Shown here: piece after piece, positions 15,114 to 21,394 of the stretch
Layout: each line of letters starts with the position of its first letter
Numbering within the stretch: position 1 is the first letter of the stretch
Assembly (NCBI GenBank): GCA_035250025.1
Contig: DATFFO010000200.1
Location: forward strand, 1 to 21,394
DNA: 21,394 nucleotides
Source of the DNA: DATFFO01 sp035250025
GTDB lineage: Bacteria > Actinomycetota > Acidimicrobiia > Spongiisociales > ZC4RG35
Reading direction: 5' to 3'
Translations under genes and position numbers: made by a program
Notes under the pieces: model-generated
What the model saw: only the letters and a program-made list of their open reading frames with translations
Told to the model about the DNA's origin: nothing
Database searches by the model: none

Positions 15114-15119
15114 AACCTA
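15114..15119 (-). promoter_or_regulatory. -10-like TAGGTT box 7 nt before holA
   Basis: TAGGTT on the minus strand (15119-15114) lies exactly 7 nt from the holA ATG, as in hrcA and dnaJ. It sits just outside the palindromic element at 15126-15201; no clear -35 is present. Confidence 0.3.
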
Positions 15120-15125
15120 GCGGTG

Positions 15126-15201
15126 TGACCGCCCCCCCGTTTTCGCGCATCGATCCCGTCAAATACGACGCGTTTGATGCGCGAGAACGGGGAGGGGGTC
15201 A
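15126..15201. repeat. 76-bp palindromic (REP/MITE-like) element
   Basis: Two 26-nt arms, 15126-15151 and 15176-15201, are inverted repeats matching at 23 of 26 positions around a 24-nt loop. Both outer ends read TGACC going inward. The inner parts are GTTTTCGCGCATC and GATGCGCGAGAAC, and the loop holds its own small hairpin (CGTC 15157-15160 with GACG 15167-15170). The right end continues into GGGGTCAGACCCC (15195-15207). It fills most of the holA/PH-gene gap and its last three bases are the PH-gene stop codon. No target duplication is obvious. No other copy is apparent in this window, so its dispersal is unproven. Confidence 0.7.
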
Positions 15202-16644
15202 GACCCCGTCGGGGAGGGAGACTCGGGCGGCGGCCGCCACCAGGCGGTCGGCCAGGCCGCGGGCGTCCTCCCGGGTCAGGTCCACCGCCCTGATCCCGGC
15301 GGCGAGGGAGGAACCGGGGATCGCGACACCGGCCGTGTCGACCTCCACCGTGGCGATTCCCAGCCAGCGCTGGAAGAACGTCTCCGTGAGCGACACGTCC
15401 TGAACCTTGTGGATCGGCACGACCGCCAGCCGCCGATTGAGGACACCGCCCCGGACGAGCAGGTGGCGGGAGTCGATAGCCCAACCCAGCGCCCGATAGC
15501 GCGCCCGGGCGTAGAGCACGGAGGCGACGATGCCGATGAGGGCGACGACGCCCGGGAGCCACCAGTTTGTCTCCAACCAGATGCCGGGGACGACGGCAAG
15601 TCCAGTCACCACAACCGTTCCCATGATCCCCCTCACCGCAGTCCGCCGCAGCGTATGGGGCGATGAGGGCCGCAAATCGGTCTCGCCCAGGTCGACACTT
15701 CCGATCACCTGTTCGGCTAGGCGCCGCCATGTCCCGATCTCGACCAGAGGGGCCAGGATTCCTTTGGTTATCGCCAGGGAATCCGATCCCAGAGACAACT
15801 CACCGGTCGCCATTTCAACGCTCTCCTGGCCTACCAGGCGTCTTATCAGGGGCCGACTGACTCCGATCGCCTGGATCCGGGCCAGGGGGGCTTCCGTCTC
15901 GCGTCGGCTGAGCAGGCCCGCCTCGACCTGGATTCGGTCCGCTTGGAGCCACGACCGAAATTCGACGAGACCGAGGGCTTTGGCCCCCGACCATCCCCCC
16001 AGGGCCACGGCCACGGCGAAAGGCGCCAGTACGAACCCGAAGACGAGGGCGAGGACGCCGCCCACGATCAAGGTCCCGACGCCCAGGAGCAGCCAACCGT
16101 TGGTGACGGTGTAGAGGAAGAGGCGATGGAAAGGGAGATCGGCGAGCGGGACGCGAGCGGCCTCGGGCTCCGCTTCCGACTCGCCTTCGTCGGCGGGATG
16201 CCGTCGCGCCTCCAGAATCCGGCGGAGACGCTCGGCGTGAGCCGAGGAGACATAAGCCAGGGTGATGTCCTCGGTGTCTGCAGCCGAGATCTCGACCGTC
16301 GACACGCCCGCCAGTCTCCCTATCAGAGGCGTGGTGACGGCGACGGTCTGCACCCGGTCGCGGGGCATGGACTGGCTCGATTTGAAAAGGACACCCCGGC
16401 GAAGGTCGAGCGTCTGGTCTGTGAGGCGATAGGCGGTGGAGAGATAACGGATGATGGCGTAACCGAACACGACGATCGCGATCAGCGAGTCGGCATCGAA
16501 CCCGTCCGGCAGCGCTGGGCTCTGGAAGTCCCAGTCGAAGTCGAAGACCAGGGCGGCGACGATGGCCCAGGCCAGTGCCCCGATCTCCTTCAGGATCGTG
16601 AGCGGGTGGAGGCGGCGCCACTCCTCGACAGGCGGAGTCGTCAT
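15199..16644 (-). CDS. Membrane protein with bacterial PH domains (YdbT-like)
   Basis: The product is 481 residues and resembles the DUF304/bPH_2 family (YdbT). Pairs of hydrophobic segments (about 20-34 and 53-68; 173-208; 365-405) are each followed by a PH-like beta domain. Their signatures are YRLTDQTLDLRRGVL with PRDRVQTVAV; LQADRIQVEAGLLSRRETEA with LARIQAIGV; and DSRHLLVRGGVLNRRLAVVP with IHKVQDVSL. The function of the family is unknown. The start is ATG 16644, overlapping the upstream stop by one base (TGATG). Its stop TGA (15201-15199) is the terminal triplet of the palindromic element, so the last residues (PDGV) may have been reshaped by that element. Confidence 0.88.
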   Translation of the reverse strand: MTTPPVEEWRRLHPLTILKEIGALAWAIVAALVFDFDWDFQSPALPDGFDADSLIAIVVFGYAIIRYLSTAYRLTDQTLDLRRGVLFKSSQSMPRDRVQTVAVTTPLIGRLAGVSTVEISAADTEDITLAYVSSAHAERLRRILEARRHPADEGESEAEPEAARVPLADLPFHRLFLYTVTNGWLLLGVGTLIVGGVLALVFGFVLAPFAVAVALGGWSGAKALGLVEFRSWLQADRIQVEAGLLSRRETEAPLARIQAIGVSRPLIRRLVGQESVEMATGELSLGSDSLAITKGILAPLVEIGTWRRLAEQVIGSVDLGETDLRPSSPHTLRRTAVRGIMGTVVVTGLAVVPGIWLETNWWLPGVVALIGIVASVLYARARYRALGWAIDSRHLLVRGGVLNRRLAVVPIHKVQDVSLTETFFQRWLGIATVEVDTAGVAIPGSSLAAGIRAVDLTREDARGLADRLVAAAARVSLPDGV

Positions 16645-17099
16645 CACACGAGACCCAACTGGCGCCGGATTCTTTCGGCGTGGCCCGCATCGAGATCCTC
16701 GATGGCGACGTTGGGAGTGCGGGTGCCGGCCGTGTGCACGGTGACGGTGACGACTCCGAAGCGCCTCTGGAGCGGCCCGACGGTTGTGGTCACATTCTGG
16801 ATGCGATTTCGGGGCACGAGCGAAGTCCGGCGAACGACGACGCCGCGCCGCACCTCGAGGAGCTCGTCGTCGAGGCGCCAGCGCCACCGCTCGAACTCGA
16901 CCGAGGCCCACCACAAGCTGACCACGCCGTTGGCCGCCACCAGCGCCACGACCACCCACCATGGCACCGACCAGTCGGTGAATCGAGGCAGCAGGACGAC
17001 CACGGCGGCTCCGATGACGGCGATCACGGCCGACTCGATCCCGACCCGGGCGCGGCGTATGGCGAGGGCGTCGGCCCCCAATCCGGCGAGTTCAGCCAT
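16644..17099 (-). CDS. Small membrane PH-domain protein (YdbS-like)
   Basis: The product is 151 residues, with two hydrophobic segments (about 22-38 and 46-64) followed by one bPH_2/DUF304 domain. The domain contains WRLDDELLEVRRGVVVRRTS, PRNRIQNVTTTVGPLQRRFG and VTVTVHTAGT. It pairs with the larger YdbT-like protein next to it, as ydbS-ydbT pairs do in Bacillus, and the two probably form one membrane complex. The start is ATG 17099, overlapping the DHPS-like gene by 8 nt; its stop overlaps the next start as TGATG. Function is not known. Confidence 0.88.
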   Translation of the reverse strand: MAELAGLGADALAIRRARVGIESAVIAVIGAAVVVLLPRFTDWSVPWWVVVALVAANGVVSLWWASVEFERWRWRLDDELLEVRRGVVVRRTSLVPRNRIQNVTTTVGPLQRRFGVVTVTVHTAGTRTPNVAIEDLDAGHAERIRRQLGLV

Positions 17100-17910
17100 C
17101 GGCTACCCGGCGACCCCACAAACGCGTCAACTCGACGGCGATGGGGACGTCATGGACTCGAATCATGTCGGCACCGTATTCGAGTGCCAGCGTGATGTAG
17201 GCCGTGACCCAGTGGATGTCGCGCTTGCGCGGGATCGGCACGAGGAGGGGACGGCCGAGTCCGGCGAGATCAGGAGTGCGGCGAATCACGTCGAGTTGGA
17301 GGCGGGTGTAGGCGGCGTAGTCGCCCCGGTAGTTGATGGCGACACCGGGGTCGAGGATGAGACGCTCGACGATGTCCGGCTCGAGTTCCCTCATGAGGCG
17401 AGCGAAGCCGTCGGCGATCATCCCGGCCTTGTCATCGTCGAGGACGACCTCGTCGACGTCGTGGGGATGAGCGCCGTCGACATGAACGGCGACGGCCGCC
17501 ACCCCGGAGCTCCCGACCACTCGCTGCATCTCGGGAGACCTGAGACCCCCGGTGTCGTTGACGATGGCGGCGCCCTTTTCCACGGTGGCCTCCGCAACTT
17601 CGGGTTTCCATGTATCCACTGACACGATGAAGCCGTCGGCCACCAGCGCCTCGACGACGGGTTGCAACCGGGCGATCTCCTCCTCGGCGGCGATGGTCGG
17701 GTTGTCGATGTGTGAGGACTGGCCGCCGACATCGATGACATCCGCGCCCCACTCTCGGTACCGGCGAGCGAGGCTCAGCGCCTCGTCGGCGGTGGCCGCC
17801 ACCGTGTGCGGGTTCTTCGATTCGGGAGAGACGTTGATCACGCCCATGACATGCGTCACCCCTCCGAACCGGAGAGTGTGATTGCCGGCGGGAAGGGAAC
17901 CTCTGAACAT
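17092..17910 (-). CDS. Divergent dihydropteroate synthase-like protein
   Basis: The product is 272 residues with a pterin-binding TIM-barrel pattern: HVMGVINVSPES (20-31), GADVIDVGGQSS (55-66), FIVSVDT (94-100), AIVNDTGG (115-122), LILDPG (184-189), PRKR (227-230) and MIRVHDV (249-255). Residues equivalent to the pterin pocket of known DHPS (N26, D99, N118, D187, K229, R251) are present. The pABA/loop motifs TPDSF, STRPGA, GFGK and S-R-K are replaced by SPESK, SSHIDN, AINY and P-R-K. It may therefore not be the housekeeping FolP; a FolP2-like paralogue or another pterin enzyme is possible. The start is ATG 17910. It is coupled to the PH-domain genes downstream. Confidence 0.78.
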   Translation of the reverse strand: MFRGSLPAGNHTLRFGGVTHVMGVINVSPESKNPHTVAATADEALSLARRYREWGADVIDVGGQSSHIDNPTIAAEEEIARLQPVVEALVADGFIVSVDTWKPEVAEATVEKGAAIVNDTGGLRSPEMQRVVGSSGVAAVAVHVDGAHPHDVDEVVLDDDKAGMIADGFARLMRELEPDIVERLILDPGVAINYRGDYAAYTRLQLDVIRRTPDLAGLGRPLLVPIPRKRDIHWVTAYITLALEYGADMIRVHDVPIAVELTRLWGRRVADG

Positions 17911-17911
17911 G

Positions 17912-17933
17912 GGCCCCGAGTTTTCTCGGGGCC
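17912..17933 (-). promoter_or_regulatory. Strong hairpin abutting the DHPS-like start codon
   Basis: GGCCCCGAG (17912-17920) and CTCGGGGCC (17925-17933) form a perfect 9-bp stem with a 4-base loop, ending one base before the ATG at 17910. It occupies the place of the Shine-Dalgarno, and none is otherwise visible. It lies in the 45-nt gap after comEC, so it may act as a terminator without a T-tract, or may hide the start from ribosomes. Confidence 0.5.
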
Positions 17934-17955
17934 TCGGCCCAAGTCAACGCCGGGT

Positions 17956-20085
17956 TCAGCCCAATGGCACCACCACGTCACCGTCCATGTCGGTTCGAAC
18001 CACCCGCGCACCGGATTTCTCGAGGGCGGCGATGACATCGTCGGAAGGGTGGCCGAAGTCGTTTGGTCCCACCGACACGATGGCCAGGTCGGCGCCGACC
18101 GCCTGCAGCCAGTCGAGGTCCGAGGTGGCCCCGCCCTGATGGGGAACCTTCAGGACGTCGGCCGTCACGCCCTCCAGGTCGGCCTGGGCGAACGTCTCGA
18201 TGTCGCCAGTGAGGAGAAGGGTGCGGCCGCCTGGCCCCGTGACCAGGAGGACGACCGATTGATCGTTGGGCGCGGCGTACCTGCGGACGGGAGCGAGCAC
18301 ATCGACGGCCAGCTCGTCCAGGTAGAAGGTCTCACCCACCGGCGCCACCCGGGTGGGGACACCGGCCGCCCCGGCCAGCGCGGCCACCCTGCGCGAGGCC
18401 GGCGTTTCGTGCGGCGGGCCGGGAAGCCACATCTCGCCGATCGCTCGCCGCCCCACGACGGCTTCAAGCCCCATGGCGTGGTCGGCGTGGACGTGAGTGA
18501 GCACGACCAGGTCGAAGCTTGTCGCGCCGTACTCCCCCAGTCTTGCCTCCAGCACCGCCGGATCGGGACCGCCGTCCACCAGCATGGACGACCCGTCGCC
18601 GCCCACGACGAGGATGCTGTCGCCCTGGCCCACGTCGAGGACGACGGCTCCGGGCGAGGGGATGCTGCTTGTCAGACCGAGAAGCGCCGCCGCCGCCAGC
18701 GCCGATGCCAGGGCCGCGGCGAGTGGCCGCAGGCGTGGGATCGCAGCGATGCCGATGACGGCCACCGCCACCGCCGTCCCCCCGGGCCCCAGTTGCGGCC
18801 ACCCGGCTCCGAGCCGCGCCAGGGCGAGGACAAAGGCCGATCCCCACGAGGCAACCGAGATGACAACATCGGATGCCAGGCCCACCCCCAACGTGGCGAT
18901 CACAGTCGAGGCGGCAACAACCGGGGCCGCGAGCAGGTTCGTGAGCGGCGCCATCAGCGGAATCGACCCGAAGTTGACGAGGAGGACCGGCGCCACGGCT
19001 ACCTGGGCACCCATCGTGGCACCGAGGACGGTGCCGAAGCTGCGGGGCAGGGTCACGATCCGGAAACGCCCGCCGACGAGGACACCGAGGGTCGCTAGGA
19101 CCGAGAGTGTGAACCCGACGTCGGTCGCCATCTCACTCCAGACGACGACTACTCCGACAACCGTGACCGCCAGGGCCGTGGCGCCGTCCAGCGCCCATCC
19201 CCCGATTCGCCCCACCAGGACGAGCGATGCCATGAACGAGGCCCGCACCACCGACGGTTCCCAGCGGGTGGCAACCAGGAACACGGCGATGGCCCCCAGA
19301 CCTACGACGGCCCGGCGGCGGGGCCCAGCCGCCAGCGGCCCGGCGGCGACCAAAGCGAGCATGAGGAAGAGGGCGACGTTGCTGCCCGAGACCGCCACCA
19401 GGTGACTCAGTCCCGATCGACGCATCGCCTCGAGGTCGGCGGCGGGCACAGCGGCGGTCTCGCCCACCAGGAAGCCGGCCAGAAGGGACCGGCTGGGGCC
19501 GCCGCCGGCGAGGCTCTCCAACGCCCGCCGTCGAACCGCATTCCCCGCCCACCACCAGGGTGCCTGGCGATGCGTCCACGGTTCGAACGTGTCGACCTTC
19601 ACGACCCCGGAATAGGGATCACCCCGGGCCGTACCCGAACGCGACGTCCGCTTGCCGTGTACTTGGAGGACCTCGCCGGCGGCGGCGTGAGGAGCGGCGT
19701 CGAACGAGAGCAACATCGGGATGGCTGATGGGCGACCCGGTTCGGGAGGATCGGCCAGTGCCAGAGCCCACCAGCCATGATCTTCGGCCCGCGGGTCGGT
19801 GGTGAGGCGTACGGTCTGAGCGATCTCCCCGGCCGGCGTCTCGAACGCGATGACCGCCCGGTCACGTGAGGAGGACAGCGCCCCGGCGACGGTGGCGAGG
19901 ACCACGAGGACCGCCACCAGGATCGATGTCCTCCGGCTGCCGACACCGACCCCAGCCGCGATGAGACACCCAACGCCGACCAGCGCCGGCCACCCCCACC
20001 ACCGCCCGGTGGCGGCACCACCCCAAACGGCAGCGGCGACGCCCACGGCCATGACAGACCGCCGGTCAAGGGAGAATGCCTCCAT
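17956..20085 (-). CDS. comEC: ComEC/Rec2-family DNA uptake channel
   Basis: The product is 709 residues. N-terminal TM segments (about 10-70) flank a short DUF4131-like extracellular domain (about 75-170). The Competence domain (about 198-470) contains HLVAVSGSNVALF (228-240) and RWEPSVVRASFMAS (274-287). A C-terminal metallo-beta-lactamase domain contains DVGQGDS (484-490), THVHADH (530-536), LLLTGD (623-628) and VPHQGG (647-652). ComEC forms the inner-membrane channel for single-stranded DNA, and the beta-lactamase-like domain is a candidate nuclease. The start is ATG 20085, overlapping the comEA stop as TGATG; the long upstream open extension is a comEA shadow. All metal ligands expected near the N-terminal motif are present. 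Confidence 0.96.
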   Translation of the reverse strand: MEAFSLDRRSVMAVGVAAAVWGGAATGRWWGWPALVGVGCLIAAGVGVGSRRTSILVAVLVVLATVAGALSSSRDRAVIAFETPAGEIAQTVRLTTDPRAEDHGWWALALADPPEPGRPSAIPMLLSFDAAPHAAAGEVLQVHGKRTSRSGTARGDPYSGVVKVDTFEPWTHRQAPWWWAGNAVRRRALESLAGGGPSRSLLAGFLVGETAAVPAADLEAMRRSGLSHLVAVSGSNVALFLMLALVAAGPLAAGPRRRAVVGLGAIAVFLVATRWEPSVVRASFMASLVLVGRIGGWALDGATALAVTVVGVVVVWSEMATDVGFTLSVLATLGVLVGGRFRIVTLPRSFGTVLGATMGAQVAVAPVLLVNFGSIPLMAPLTNLLAAPVVAASTVIATLGVGLASDVVISVASWGSAFVLALARLGAGWPQLGPGGTAVAVAVIGIAAIPRLRPLAAALASALAAAALLGLTSSIPSPGAVVLDVGQGDSILVVGGDGSSMLVDGGPDPAVLEARLGEYGATSFDLVVLTHVHADHAMGLEAVVGRRAIGEMWLPGPPHETPASRRVAALAGAAGVPTRVAPVGETFYLDELAVDVLAPVRRYAAPNDQSVVLLVTGPGGRTLLLTGDIETFAQADLEGVTADVLKVPHQGGATSDLDWLQAVGADLAIVSVGPNDFGHPSDDVIAALEKSGARVVRTDMDGDVVVPLG

Positions 20086-20672
20086 CACGGGACGGCGACA
20101 TGGTCTCGAAGCGAGGCAAGTTTGGCTTCGCCGATCCCCGACACCTCGAGGAGGTCCTCGACTGTCTCGAAACCCCCGGCATCTTCGCGGTGGGCGACTA
20201 TCCGTTCGGCGAGTACAGGGCCGACTCCCGGGAGCCGCTCCAACTCCTCGACGGTTGCCGTGTTGAGATGGACGAGCCCGTCGTCCATCGGCGTCTCCGC
20301 ACCCGTGGCGCCAGTGGGCTCCTCGGAATCCGGCCCGGGCACCACGACCTGCTGACCATCGCTGAGAGGTTGGGCGAGGTTCACCCCGGCCAGGGCGGCG
20401 CCGGGACGGGCGCCTCCGGCGGCGGCGACGGCGTCGCCCACCCGAGCTCGGGCATCGAGCCGGACCATGCCCGGAACCTCTACCCAGCCGGCCACGTGGA
20501 CGGTGATCTCGTCGGCGACACCGACCGCGGTCGTCGAAGGGGCCTGTGCCGACCTCAAGGGCGTGGGGGGCGCCGTCACTCCCCGTCCGAACCAGACTCC
20601 GGCACCGATGCCGGCCACGACGACCATCATGACCACCAACCATCTCCGGTCGCCTCGCAACGGAACTCCCAC
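20085..20672 (-). CDS. comEA: ComEA-family DNA-binding competence protein
   Basis: The product is 195 residues. One TM anchor (about 11-30) is followed by an SLBB-like domain (about 56-112: ITVHVAGWVEVPGMVRL, then GVNLAQPLSDGQQVVVPG). An acidic linker leads to paired helix-hairpin-helix motifs (about 134-192): HLNTATVEELERLPGVGPVL with AERIVAHRE, and VEDLLEVSGIGEAKLASLR. ComEA captures incoming double-stranded DNA at the membrane and hands it to ComEC. The start is GTG 20672, chosen because it precedes the TM segment; no Shine-Dalgarno is clear. It is coupled to comEC by a TGATG overlap. No pilus genes are visible, so natural competence cannot be concluded. Confidence 0.95.
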   Translation of the reverse strand: MGVPLRGDRRWLVVMMVVVAGIGAGVWFGRGVTAPPTPLRSAQAPSTTAVGVADEITVHVAGWVEVPGMVRLDARARVGDAVAAAGGARPGAALAGVNLAQPLSDGQQVVVPGPDSEEPTGATGAETPMDDGLVHLNTATVEELERLPGVGPVLAERIVAHREDAGGFETVEDLLEVSGIGEAKLASLRDHVAVP

Positions 20673-20763
20673 GGCCCGTCCCCGCCGTCACGCCCCTCGA
20701 GTTCTACCGCCAAATCCCGACCGGTTCCACCCCCTCCAACTGCCAGGAGATGGGGCCGGGTCG

Positions 20764-20769
20764 TAGGGT
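20764..20769 (+). promoter_or_regulatory. TAGGGT box 6 nt before the PPK2 gene
   Basis: TAGGGT (20764-20769) is 6 nt before ATG 20776. It can be read as a -10 for a leaderless transcript, or its AGGG (20765-20768) as a weak Shine-Dalgarno at 7 nt. The remainder of the divergent gap 20673-20763 shows no convincing promoter. Confidence 0.3.
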
Positions 20770-20775
20770 GTCGGC

Positions 20776-21394
20776 ATGATCCACGACTTACTCCGCGTCA
20801 ATCCAGGGTCGGGCGTAGATCTGACCTCCTTCCCCACCAGGTCCGAGGACGCCTGGAGCGGCGACAAGGCAGGAGGCAAGAAGCACGTCAAGGACCTCGC
20901 CAAGCGCCTGGGCGAGCTTCAGCAGGTCTTCTACGCCGACGGAACCCAGCGCCTCCTCGTCGTTCTCCAGGCGATGGACACGGGCGGGAAGGACTCGACC
21001 ATCCGGGACGTCTTCGGGCGCATGAACCCCCAGGGGGTCAGGGTGGCGTCGTTCAAGCAGCCGACGGCGGCCGAATTGGCCCACGACTTCCTGTGGCGGG
21101 TCCACCCCCAGGTCCCGGGCGACGGCCAGATCACGATCTTCAACCGCAGCCACTACGAAGATGTGCTGGTGGTGCGTGTGGACCAATTGGTGCCAGAGGA
21201 GCGCTGGCGGCGCCGCTACGACCAGATCGTCGAGTTCGAGGAGCTACTGGCCGAGGAAGGCACCCAGATCGTCAAGTTCTTCATCCACATCTCGAAAGAG
21301 GAGCAGAGGGAGCGCCTCCAGGCTCGTCTCGCCGAACCCGACAAGCACTGGAAGTTCCACAGCAGCGACCTCGCCACCCGGAAGAAGTGGGACG
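20776..21394 (+). CDS. ppk2: Polyphosphate kinase 2 family protein (3' end outside window)
   Basis: This is 206 codons of an open gene running off the right edge. PPK2 enzymes move phosphate between polyphosphate and nucleotides. The Walker A-type motif is LQAMDTGGKDSTI (64-76), followed by NPQGVRVASFKQPT, the family's HDFLWRVHPQVPG, then FNRSHYEDVLVVRV, IVKFFIHISKEEQRERLQAR and HWKFHSSDL. These match the single-domain PPK2 group that uses AMP and/or ADP; the exact class cannot be set without the C-terminus. The start is ATG 20776, with AGGG 7 nt upstream. It is divergent from comEA. Confidence 0.95.
   Translation, partial: MIHDLLRVNPGSGVDLTSFPTRSEDAWSGDKAGGKKHVKDLAKRLGELQQVFYADGTQRLLVVLQAMDTGGKDSTIRDVFGRMNPQGVRVASFKQPTAAELAHDFLWRVHPQVPGDGQITIFNRSHYEDVLVVRVDQLVPEERWRRRYDQIVEFEELLAEEGTQIVKFFIHISKEEQRERLQARLAEPDKHWKFHSSDLATRKKWD

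Noticed and set aside
15107..15730. In-frame upstream extension of holA to 536 residues.
   Set aside because: It runs through the palindromic element and the PH-domain gene in a different frame, and HolA homology begins at MSFVVISG.
15943..17622. + strand open frame (about 559 codons) opposite the PH-domain and DHPS-like genes.
   Set aside because: No recognisable domain; fully covered by supported genes on the other strand.
20086..20691. In-frame upstream extension of comEC to 911 residues.
   Set aside because: It is the shadow of comEA; ATG 20085 overlaps the comEA stop and matches the family N-terminus.
20750..20779. Nine-codon upstream reading frame (ATG 20750, TGA 20777-20779) overlapping the PPK2 start.
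   Set aside because: Its AGGAG directly touches the ATG with no spacer, so it is unlikely to be initiated, and nothing suggests a leader peptide.

Overview
The window reads as a core-chromosome segment of a high-G+C actinobacterium. The base composition is roughly two-thirds G+C by eye. The gene order comEA-comEC-holA-rpsT-lepA-hemW-hrcA-dnaJ-rsmE-phoH-ybeY-corC-era is typical of Gram-positive lineages. A BldD-type regulator points to Actinomycetota, while a 7TM-HD (PgpH/YqfF-type) phosphodiesterase, which as far as I know is absent from Streptomyces and Mycobacterium, points to an early-branching class such as Acidimicrobiia. That class-level guess is inference. No rRNA, tRNA, CRISPR array, prophage or transposase gene is visible. 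Coding density is very high and no gap exceeds about 120 bases.

Layout, left to right. Bases 2-322 (+) hold the end of a Vgb-like beta-propeller gene. Bases 411-7255 (-) hold a block that is transcribed right to left as phoH, a 7TM-HD phosphodiesterase, ybeY, a CorC-type CBS membrane protein, era and a SirB1-like protein. Most of its junctions are ATGA or GTGA overlaps. Bases 7371-10678 (-) hold hrcA, dnaJ, rsmE and a bldD-like gene. Bases 10748-13697 (-) hold lepA and hemW, overlapping. rpsT (13818-14066, +) is divergent from lepA and convergent with holA (14120-15106, -). Bases 15199-20672 (-) hold comEA, comEC, a dihydropteroate-synthase-like gene and two bacterial PH-domain (YdbS/YdbT-type) membrane genes. 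A divergent polyphosphate kinase 2 gene (20776-, +) runs off the right edge.

Functional themes are ribosome maturation and translation (Era, YbeY, RsmE, LepA, S20), heat-shock control (HrcA, DnaJ), DNA uptake and replication (ComEA, ComEC, HolA), cyclic-dinucleotide signalling (the HD phosphodiesterase; the BldD-like regulator, whose c-di-GMP motif is partly eroded) and membrane-associated functions.

The most unusual items are: (i) a 76-bp palindromic element at 15126-15201 with 26-nt arms matching at 23 positions, whose end supplies the stop codon of the PH-domain gene; (ii) a Thr-rich linker plus an SdrD B-like domain inside the extracellular part of the HD phosphodiesterase; (iii) a DHPS-like protein that keeps the pterin-pocket residues but has lost the usual pABA-loop motifs; and (iv) a recurrent TANNNT box 6-7 nt before start codons that lack a strong ribosome-binding site, suggesting leaderless initiation. 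I see no clearly new multi-gene defence or biosynthetic system here.
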